Assembly: GCA_934716995.1 (NCBI GenBank)
Contig: CAKUYO010000006.1
Coordinates: forward strand, 1 to 64,000
Direction: 5' to 3'
Source: an uncultured Bacteroidales bacterium
GTDB taxonomy: Bacteria; Bacteroidota; Bacteroidia; Bacteroidales; Paludibacteraceae
Length of the DNA stretch: 64,000 bases
Every line of letters begins with the position of its first letter. Positions within the stretch are counted from its first letter, which is position 1. This document shows, in pieces, positions 25,036-33,800 of this stretch. Position numbers and translations under genes: made by a program. Under the pieces are notes generated by a model that saw only the letters and a program-made list of their open reading frames with translations, did not search any database and was not told the origin of the DNA.

Positions 25036-26916
25036 CTACAGCGTTGCCCGCAAGAGCAGATGTACATCAGTTCGGGTAGCCGCAGCCAGCGAATGAGACA
25101 CACGCCACTCTTTGCTATAGACCGTTTCGCTCACGCGCAGATACAGCCCCAACTGCTTGACAATCTGCCAGCGCAGGTTGATATAGGCTCTTCCGCCGCG
25201 TCCATAAACTGCGGGAATGGAATAGCCGTACAACACGTCATTCTCATAATTGTAAATCCGGTTATTCCAGTTACGAGCGTCGAACCCCTGCAAACGCACC
25301 TGCACCGTAAGCGGCAGGGCTGCAAACGTATATTGCACGTCCTGGTATATGCTTACACCCCACGAGAATGCCCGCACGCTGTCGCAAACCATATTGGCAT
25401 CGGCTTGCGTCCGCAGCCGCCAGCCGCTGTCTGCCCAGTTGAACTGATACCGTGCACTATACGTCCCGCGTTTGGCTTTCTCCCTTGCCCGCAGGCGAAG
25501 ATTCATATTCCACTTCTCGCCGGGTATATACGCCGTTTCCGCCATCGCATCATACCCCAGCGAGGGGGAATAGGGGACACCGTATTTGATACCAGCAAAA
25601 CGGAATACGTCGCCATAGACCGACCATCGCCAATGCCTCAACCGGGTAATCTCCACGCCGAGATAGGCTCCGTTTTCGTCATTCAGACGCGAAGTCTCGG
25701 AGAACGCATACCCCAATGTATTGTCGAACCACGGTGAATAGTAACGGTAGAGCAACAGCAGCCCCACCCCCTGCACGGGCGTGATACGGCTGCCTATTTC
25801 CAATCCTGCACCCCAATGCCTGTTTTGCGCCGCTGCCACTTCGCCGAACACATCAAAGAGCCCGTAGTTGTACCGGAAATTCGCACCCAGTACCGCCTGC
25901 CGTCTGCCACGGAAATAGTGGACATTATAGCGCATATCGCGATACGGATACACCGAATCCGAATAGAGGTTCTCCACAGCGGTAACCCCTATTTTCAGAC
26001 GCCGATAGCGCATCGTTATGTTGGTTCCGAGAATATGATGACGCACGCTGTCGCGCGTCTTTTGCAGAGAATAGAGTGCCGACCAGCCGATATGCACGTC
26101 CCCTGTTTTCCACACCAGGGTGGTTCCCGCTCCGTGCAATCCGTTGCCGTCCACTCCGCTGTATTTGCGCAACCCCTCCATCCTGCTACCCGCATTGAGT
26201 ACATACGCCGATTTGCCGGTATGGAACGCATCGGCAAGCACCAGCCCTTGTCCGAAAGAGGCCTGATAATTTCCTGCCACCACCGTGCGCACGCAGCCTA
26301 TATCGTTGAGTTGGACATAGCCTCCGTACTCCAAATCGGCGGCTTGCCCGCCTGCGGGGCGGCGTAAGTTCAAGCCAAATTGCACCCGATTCCTGTAGTT
26401 GAACTTATAGCGGGTCTGCACAAATATCGGGTCTCCCTCATAGTTTTCCGCATTGCGGGCATCTATACGGGCGGTTATCTCATGTTTTGCATAGTGGAAT
26501 ACTTCGTGCGGATTCAGTCTGTCGGGGACCTCCACGGGGGCAACATACACAAATGCCCGCAGGTTGCGTATATCATAGTCCTGCAAACAACCGATCAGTT
26601 GCAGTTCCGCCACATCCTGCATCGGGTGCTGATAGACATAGAGCAGGATGGCATCTATCTGTGCATCGCTCAAGAAACGCAACCGTTCCAAGTCCTCCGC
26701 ACGGGCGGCATTCAGATTGATAGGGTGCACTGCCAAGTCCGACAAGTCTTCCTGCAGTTCCTCATAATCTACCGCGCCAACCTCCGTCAGTTGCTCATAC
26801 ACATCGCCGATCACATTCTCCAACCATTCCCTGTCTCCTGCATATCCGGCAACCGCAACCAGCAGACACAACCATATAGACAGTAGACGGGACAAAAGAG
26901 AATGAAGATTGAGCAT
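25036..26916 (-). CDS. Helix-hairpin-helix outer-membrane protein
   Basis: A 626-aa protein: signal peptide (RLLSIWLCLLVAVAGYAG), then two ComEA-like helix-hairpin-helix units (NLNAARAEDLERLRFLSDAQ, DVAELQLIGCLQDYDIRNL, ~55-110), then a long beta-barrel-like region with many aromatic strands (FGLNLRRPAGG, YQASFGQGLVLADAF). I recall the pairing of HhH with a barrel as a Bacteroidota family of unknown role, possibly DNA uptake or a surface function. ATG 26916 overlaps the kinase stop (TAATG); the frame extends upstream to 27156 inside the kinase gene and is not used. Confidence 0.8.
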   Translation of the reverse strand: MLNLHSLLSRLLSIWLCLLVAVAGYAGDREWLENVIGDVYEQLTEVGAVDYEELQEDLSDLAVHPINLNAARAEDLERLRFLSDAQIDAILLYVYQHPMQDVAELQLIGCLQDYDIRNLRAFVYVAPVEVPDRLNPHEVFHYAKHEITARIDARNAENYEGDPIFVQTRYKFNYRNRVQFGLNLRRPAGGQAADLEYGGYVQLNDIGCVRTVVAGNYQASFGQGLVLADAFHTGKSAYVLNAGSRMEGLRKYSGVDGNGLHGAGTTLVWKTGDVHIGWSALYSLQKTRDSVRHHILGTNITMRYRRLKIGVTAVENLYSDSVYPYRDMRYNVHYFRGRRQAVLGANFRYNYGLFDVFGEVAAAQNRHWGAGLEIGSRITPVQGVGLLLLYRYYSPWFDNTLGYAFSETSRLNDENGAYLGVEITRLRHWRWSVYGDVFRFAGIKYGVPYSPSLGYDAMAETAYIPGEKWNMNLRLRAREKAKRGTYSARYQFNWADSGWRLRTQADANMVCDSVRAFSWGVSIYQDVQYTFAALPLTVQVRLQGFDARNWNNRIYNYENDVLYGYSIPAVYGRGGRAYINLRWQIVKQLGLYLRVSETVYSKEWRVSHSLAAATRTDVHLLLRATL

Positions 26917-27419
26917 TAAGCCATCCGGGTGGCGGAGATGCCACCGCTGGCGGTGTGGCGGATGATATAATAGGGAACGGCGAGGGCTTGTATTTCCCGC
27001 TCGTAGCGGCGGAATAGTTCGAGACGGATTGCCTCGCCGCCATTCTCGCGGACAGGGTCGTCCACCCACGCAAGGTCGGGATACATCAACAGATACACGT
27101 CCGGTTTGTACTGCTTCATTGCCTCCAGTACCCAATCGGGGGTACTGCCGTAGCAATAGTCAAACCACACACGGGTGATAATCAGTTCGGTATCAAAGAA
27201 AACGACACCGTCGTCCGTATTGTCTGCATAGGTTCTCAGTTGCTCAATCTGGTGGCGTGCAATGGCGCACACATCATCGTAGGTATAATCTCTGCCCAAC
27301 TGCTCCACATATTCCCGCGCATACTCGGGAACACAGATACCGCTATATCGTTGTGCCAACTGCTGCGCCAACGTGGACTTGCCCGTGGATTCCGGACCTA
27401 TGATACCAACCTTAAACAT
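26916..27419 (-). CDS. NadR-like ribosylnicotinamide kinase / P-loop ATPase
   Basis: A 167-aa P-loop protein: VGIIGPESTGKSTLAQQLA (~4-22) is the Walker A region of the NadR kinase domain, and EYAREYVEQLGRDYTYDD and FFDTELIITRVWFDYCYG match its nucleotide-binding and Walker B-like parts. In NadR this domain phosphorylates nicotinamide riboside for NAD salvage; here there is no adenylyltransferase or HTH domain in the same chain. Repeat copy B starts 10 bp upstream of its ATG. It is coupled to the downstream helix-hairpin-helix protein by a TAATG overlap. Confidence 0.8.
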   Translation of the reverse strand: MFKVGIIGPESTGKSTLAQQLAQRYSGICVPEYAREYVEQLGRDYTYDDVCAIARHQIEQLRTYADNTDDGVVFFDTELIITRVWFDYCYGSTPDWVLEAMKQYKPDVYLLMYPDLAWVDDPVRENGGEAIRLELFRRYEREIQALAVPYYIIRHTASGGISATRMA

Positions 27420-27428
27420 TGTTCCCTC

Positions 27429-27575
27429 ATTAACGTGAGTTCGATATAAAAACGCCTATGCCGCAAAGCGGCAAGAAATCTAAGTAAACCTTTGTTTTTA
27501 TATCTATAAATTGCTATAAAATCTTATTCGCCTACGGCGGAAAAGTAAGACAATCTGCGCTTATATCGAACTGAT
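27429..27575 (-). repeat. 145-bp intergenic hairpin element, copy B
   Basis: Same element as copy A on the other strand. It starts 10 bp in front of the NadR-like start codon, so read with that gene it has consensus sense, ending GAACTCACGTTAAT. Both hairpins are present (CGCC-GTA-GGCG, TGCCGC-TTT-GCGGCA). On its far side there is an extension with AAGATAGGTTTTGC and a GCGGCAC hairpin, also present next to copy F. Confidence 0.9.
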
Positions 27576-27601
27576 AAAACAAAACCAGCAAAACCTATCT
27601 T

Positions 27602-27620
27602 GCGGCACAACACGTGCCGC
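27602..27620. other. Hairpin flanking repeat copy B and the 41-aa ORF
   Basis: GCGGCAC-AACAC-GTGCCGC is a perfect 7-bp stem some 36 bp after the small ORF stop. A related hairpin (GCGGCA/TGCCGC) lies at 53866-53884 next to repeat F with the same flanking AAGATAGGTTTTGC. It could act as a terminator for the small ORF, although no T run follows. Confidence 0.6.
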
Positions 27621-27655
27621 ACTTGCACGATGCTGTTCTATACGCCCCAAACCTG

Positions 27656-27781
27656 CTAATTTTGCTCGTAGGCTCTGTGCATATTGTTGTGATGCTGTAT
27701 CTCCCATTGGTAATCAATTGTCCGATCAGGTTGATTAGCCAACCACTCGTGTGCTTTCTTCTGATAATCATTTGCACTCAT
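27656..27781 (-). CDS. Small 41-aa hydrophilic protein
   Basis: The frame from ATG 27781 reads MSANDYQKKAHEWLANQP, then a segment with DYQWEIQHHNNMHRAYEQN and TAG. An AAAGGAG ribosome-binding site is spaced 7 nt from this ATG, and TAATTTTG, a promoter -7 element, lies 22 bp further up. The product is soluble, charged, rich in His, Asn and Gln, with no signal peptide. I do not recognise the family. It sits between repeat B and the sprA stop and is transcribed in the same direction as both neighbours. The ribosome-binding site and promoter favour a real gene; coding status remains unproven. Confidence 0.55.
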   Translation of the reverse strand: MSANDYQKKAHEWLANQPDRTIDYQWEIQHHNNMHRAYEQN

Positions 27782-27802
27782 ATTCATTCTCCTTTCCAGT
27801 GG

Positions 27803-27834
27803 CAAAATTACTTCTTTTTCATTAGATATACATT
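27803..27834 (-). promoter_or_regulatory. Possible promoter of the 41-aa ORF
   Basis: Minus strand TAATTTTG (27810-27803) fits the -7 box. The spacer contains GAAAAAGAAG, resembling the shared AAAAAAAGCAG spacer. The -33 position reads AATG rather than TTTG, so the match is partial. Confidence 0.5.
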
Positions 27835-27867
27835 TTTTTCACATTCTATTTCTACCATTACGCATTA

Positions 27868-30800
27868 TTACCGCGTGAGCATCAGTTTGATATTGATACC
27901 CACATTGTCCGCTTTGACCGGATAGGACGACGAGATAAGCGGAGTGGTTCCCTGATGGTCGTAAAAGAGTTGGAGATTGATCTTCTGCGACAGCACATAG
28001 TCGGCGCTCACCTTGATAGCAAACACCTTGTTGCCGCTCGATGCCTGCGTGATACCCTCCTCTACCTTGCGAAGCAGCGTCTTGATATCTTTGTACGAAA
28101 TATCCACATTGAGTTTCAAGTCGTTGCTGACCTTCTTCTGCCCGCCGTCTTTCTTCTTGGTAATAAAACTGAGGTTCTTGATTGTATAGCCACCACCGAT
28201 AACAAACTCGTTGGTGTGTCCTTCGGTCAGTTGCACAGAGGTTACATTGAGGGCAAGGTTACGCTGCTTGCGGTACTCGAACTTGCACGAAAGCGAGTTT
28301 TTCATCGAGAGATTCAATCCGATGAGCGGCGAGAAAGCCTCGGTAAGCGACACGTTGGATATGTCGTATGCCGATGACGGTACGGGCATATCGGTGGTTA
28401 CATCACGGACGAAACCGACCGTCTTGTCGGTCTGTCCGTCCAGCGGTACCCATGTGGAGTAACTGCCATAACTGCCGATCGAATACTTGCACGTGTAGGC
28501 GTGGGTGAGCGTTACCGAGCGGAAATGGTCGCGCATCCATGGCAGTTTGCCCAATCCGTCGTAGGTAACCGACCAGTTGGGCAGCACACGCAGGATACCG
28601 AGGAACGGATTGAGGCTCATCGTGTTGGCATTGCGCCCCGTATAAGCCGCAAGGAAAGCAGGTACAAGTACATCGGCGGAGTTCTTCGCCACCGCACCAT
28701 TTTTCGGATCATATACCTGTCCGCCCGGGAGTATGCCTTTCATAAAGCCCGTAGTCGGATAGCGGACACCCTCATATTGCGCCTGCACACGCTCCTGCAT
28801 CACATCGAGGTTTTGCAGGAATTGGTCATACGTAGCATTGGCAAAGTTGTCCTCCTGCGTGCCGATCTTGCTGAATGCCGTACCGATAGCCACCTGCGTG
28901 ATATTGAACGACCCTGTCATATTCTCCTGCAGTTGGTCATAGGAATAGATGATAGAGGTTGAGTTGGCATAATAGCGTTTGCCGTTCACCTGTATCTTCA
29001 GTCCGGGCAGCGGTTCGAGGGTCAGTTTGACATCAAAATCACTCGTATAGGCGCGGGTAGCAGGTTGTACCACCGCCGTGTCGCCCGACAGCCAGCCGTT
29101 CTCTTTGGCACGGTTGACAAAGTCGGTCGGCACAAAACCGAATGCGAAATCAAAGCCCGGCGCATAGAGTCCGTCCGTACGGCGCTGCCCCATAAAGCCC
29201 GCCTCGGGGTTGAAGCCCGGCACGGTCATCGAGTTGGTCTCGCGGTAGGTTACCTGCACACGGCGGAACATTGTGCCGATGTATGCAAACATATCGCCTG
29301 CCACCTGTGCGGGGGTACGTTGGTTCGGATCTTTGGTCGTAACGGTCAGCACCATTGCCTCACAATCGGCTTTCGGGGTTATCTTCACTTTGGTGTTGCC
29401 ATTCGGTTTGAACGATACAGGCACACGGTGTCCCGCACTATCAGTGGCCGTAACAGTGAGTGTCTCGGAGTTAAGGCGGTGGGTTATCTCAATAGTCTTG
29501 CCTTTTTCGGCTTTGACGGTTTCGGAATAGGTCTTCGGACGGAACGCACGGCGGGTCTGACGGCGGGTGTAGAGTTGCGTCATCTGCTTCCAGTACTTCG
29601 ACTTGCCGTAGAGTGTCTCAAAATTGATACCTCCGTCCACTTGCCACGACTGAAGCGAGGAAATAGTATTGCCCAGGTCGGTATCGGCTGTGGTCTGTGC
29701 CGTACGTGCCCAGTTGTAGGTAGCATTATACGAGGCGTTGGCAGACAAGGCTTCGAGGTACGGGATACGGTTGAGCGGCACATTCCAACTTGCCGTAAAT
29801 ACCTGCTGGTAGGTATAAGGCGAGCCCCACTTGGCCAGGCTGCGCTGTATGGTGTCGCGCCACGCCTCGTAGTAGTCGTTGGTAAAGGCATAGTCGCGCA
29901 GTATCTCGGGTGCATAGTACCCCTCATCGATAGTGGAGTTCATCGCCGACTGGAACGAGAACTTCATATTCTTTGTCAGGTCGTATTTGAAATCGAAGTT
30001 TCTGTCCCACGTAAAATCCTTGGAGAATGTCAAATCCATTTGGTCGCCCGCCGACGCGGTCAGATCGCGCATCTTCATGTGCGAGAACGTACGGTGCATA
30101 TTGGTCGAGAACGCCCACGACTGCGGCAGGTAATAGAAATTCATCTCTTTGAGGAACTTCACCTTTTGCACTTTCTGTACTTTCTTGAACGGTTCCCACG
30201 GCTGCGGATTGAACGAGTAAGCATAGTTGAACGACCCTTTGTGATCGGTGGTTACATTCTTTTCCATCTCGGGAGTATGCTCGTTCTGCTTGTTGTAGGA
30301 TGCAGAGATGGAGAAGTTGGCAGGGTCGTAGAACATATCGCGTTTCTTCGACTTGATGTTCACTTTCATATTCGTTACCGAGAACGAGGTGGATTCCTGC
30401 ACGGTGTTCGACATCGTGCGGATAGAATCGCGCTGCTCCTTTTCGTCGTAGGTATCGAGGGTTTCCTTGAGTTTGATATCCGTATCAAGCGGGTCATAAT
30501 CGGGCGACAGCGTCTCATTGGAATACGACACATAGAGCGGCATCTGTATCTTGGCTTTCTCCGGGAACAGACGCCCTGCCTCGAGGGCGGCGCTGACCGA
30601 CAACTGGTAGATATTGTCCATGTTACGGTCGAGCACATTCGACTCTATCGAACCGTAACCCGCCGTCTCCAACCGCCCTGCTACGTTCACCTGTGCAATG
30701 TCGCTCACCGACAGTGCGGCATTCGCCATCGCTGCCACACCGCCCTGCTCATTGAATTCGCTCAGACGCAGTTCGTTCACCCATATCTCGCCCGATGCCT

Positions 30801-33800
30801 CGTGCGTACCCGAGTTGCGCACACCGATCATAATACACTCCACGTCCTCCAGCGTCGGGTTGCCTAATACGGTGATCTTGTTTTGCGGTTTGCCGCTCGC
30901 ATCGTCATATACTGTATAAGGTATATTGTTGCCCACATCGGTATTGCCCGCACGCTTGGCTCTGTTGCGTGCGGTCTTGGCATTGGTCAGCACCGAGAAC
31001 GGGAAATCGAACATATTGTCCTGCGGCCATACTTTCCAACGGTCGGTCTCGTTATCGTTGCTGTACAACCCCGCCTCGGTCAGGCGCAGCGGAATCTCAT
31101 ATTCGTAGTAGTTGTTCTTCAGGTCGGTACCCAGACGGATAAAGCAACTCAGATCGCCGTCTTGCAAGTCGGGATCGATATTCTCCATTTTTTCCGCATG
31201 TACGAACATCTGCAGATTTTTGTAGTTGCGCATATCGTAACCCGTATTCTTATATACGGCACGCGCATCTTTCGGACTCAGGTTGGTAACACGCAGCACC
31301 ATTGCCTGCTCATTGAGCGGAATGAGCGTCGCTTGTCCCGGGTCGGTCTGGCGGCTCACGCCCGGAGGCAGCACATAGTTGACCGGCGTACGGCTTGAGT
31401 TCTCCTCTATATTCACCGCCTGCACATTGAGTTGCGCACCGGTATTGACGGTTGCGCCGAGCGGGTAGAGAGTCTTGGTATAGTTGCGCCATTCGCCGCG
31501 CACCAGATCGAGGGTAGCCAAACGGAGATGCGTCTCGTGCCGGCAACCCGTCAGATAGATACGCATAAAACGTATCGACTTGAAATTGCGGATCGAACCG
31601 ACCGTCTGCACATCGCTGCTGTCGCCGCGCAGAGGTATCTTGAACTGGTACCACGTTACATCTTCTGTCGAACCGTTGTGCAGTTTGACATTAACCACTT
31701 TCTTCTCCGTGATATGCTGGCGGCCTACCTCCATCATATCGGGGCGGAGCAGCACTTTGTACTGAAAATACTTCTCGTATTCGTTGAGGGTATTGTCGCC
31801 GTTGATGTCCTCTATATCAGGCTGCAACGTAGATGCAGTACCGTAACTCTCGGTCTGCGACTCGGTATCGGGAGAGTTGCCCTCCGTACCGTTATAGTGC
31901 TTGTAGCGGTCGAGAACAGATACCTCCTGCTGATCAAAGTCCGTGCCGCGATAGTAGTGGAAATTGTCGCCGGCAGGGTCGTTGAGCGGGGAGAATGCGT
32001 CCATATTCCATGCCGCCAGCACATCCGCCGAAACGGTGTTGCGCAGTGTCTCTATGTATGTTCTGTACGCGCCGTAGTTCATCTCGTCCGCCGTGCTCAG
32101 ACCATTGAGCCCCACATCCTGTTTGGCGCGGGCACCCGTCTCGTTGGAGAAAGCGGTAACGGTGGAGTTGGTACGCGGCACACGTCCCCAGACGGTAGTA
32201 TCCACGCTGTTGACATCGTTGTCCGAGATGGGCAGACCATGCTCAAACGATTTCTTGCCGTCGCGCAGAATATCCTCGGATATGTCTCCGAGGTTGATAT
32301 ACATCTCCCCTTCATACCCGTCGGGGTTGGTCAGTGCGGGGTCCATCAGCCAGAACTCGATATACTCGATATTCGATTTCTCGAAGTCGGTATTATCCAG
32401 TTTGCGCATCATACCGCCCCAGCGTTTCTTCGGATCTCTGAGTTTACCCGTAGCAGGGTCTATCTCGCTTGCCACAATGTTGTACGGACCGCGTTCCTCC
32501 GGATAGAAACTCAGGTTGAGGATACTCAGTTTGGTATCGGCATTCGCCACCTGTTCCTTGCTCGGATAGATCTCTTTCTCATAGACGATACGCACACGGT
32601 GGTCGGACATGGCATCGGGGTCGTTCTTGAGATGCTGCGGAGTATTGGTCTGCGGATAAACCAGCAGAGGATCCACCGTGTACCACGCCAGAAGCGCACG
32701 GTTCTTGCCATACTCGATATTGTTGCTCAGTTTCGACTCCTCAAACGGACTCGGCGTGGAAGCCAGAAACCAGTAACTCGGATAATGGACATCTATGTTC
32801 GTCGTCGTGGACTCGAAATCATCAATGTACGAGGTACCCACAGAACCGACATCGCGCGTATGCCCCGGTATCAGGTGCGCAAACTCGGCATTCACTTGGA
32901 ACGTAGAGGGCGCACTCGCCGAAATCCACGGTATCTTGTCAATGGCATTGGTCAGCCACTGCATCTCGGTCTTCCAACTGCCGTTCACACCCCATATCGT
33001 GTTCGCCAGCGGCTCGCTACCCGTATTCACCTTGGTGGTCAGCGGGCGTTCGCGCAGGTGCATAACCGTTCCGCCGATAACCAGATCGGGGTTGAACTCA
33101 TACTCCAGATGCGCCCCGAACAGGCTCTTGCGCTGCATAGAGAAAGTGGATTGGTTCTCCAACTTCACGTCCACATTCGTACCTGATTCGAGAATGGACT
33201 GGTTGAGAATCGTAACCGTTCCCATCGTGTAGTCCACGGTATAGTCCACGTTCTCTATCAGCGTCGCACCGCCTGCCGTAACGGTAACACTTCCGCGCGG
33301 CACGTTCATCGCATTCAGGCGTATCTCGCTGCCGCTCGTGCCTTTGTATTTTCCTGTCAGGTGGAACTTGTTTTTCTCCGACATCTCCTGCGCCACCACA
33401 AGCGTCGAGTCATACAGTTCCTGGAATACATACTTGTCCGCAAGGGCATCGTTGCCTATGGCATTGCGCAAGTGGCTGCCGAAAGGCTCCAGCACGGGGA
33501 ATATCACACGCCCGTTGCTCGAATAGACGGTCATATTCTCAATATAGTCAAACTTGCCGTCGGGATAAGGGTTGTTCTTGCTGTCCAGTCGGTCGAGGTT
33601 CATCACGCGCAGCAGTTGTTTGCCCGCTACCGCCCCCTCGGTCAGGTACTGCATATCCGTACCCACCGAGTCGTTCCGGTAGGTAACATACAGTTCAAAC
33701 TTGTCCTGCGAGATACTGCTGGCTCCGAGAGAGTAGATGTTCTTCATCATCAGATCCCATGTACCCGCATTTTTCTTCATCGGCGCATTGGAAGTACTCT

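Noticed and set aside
26917..27156. Longer start of the helix-hairpin-helix protein
   Set aside because: The 80 extra residues are out-of-frame kinase sequence; ATG 26916 directly precedes a signal peptide.
27595..27777. 60-aa minus-strand frame near repeat B
   Set aside because: Frame-shifted shadow of the 41-aa ORF, which has the better ribosome-binding site and ATG; it also runs into the hairpin.
29065..30867. 600-aa open frame on the plus strand
   Set aside because: It is antisense to sprA, rich in Arg, His and Leu, without signal, domain or ribosome-binding site; the opposite strand has a clear SprA protein.
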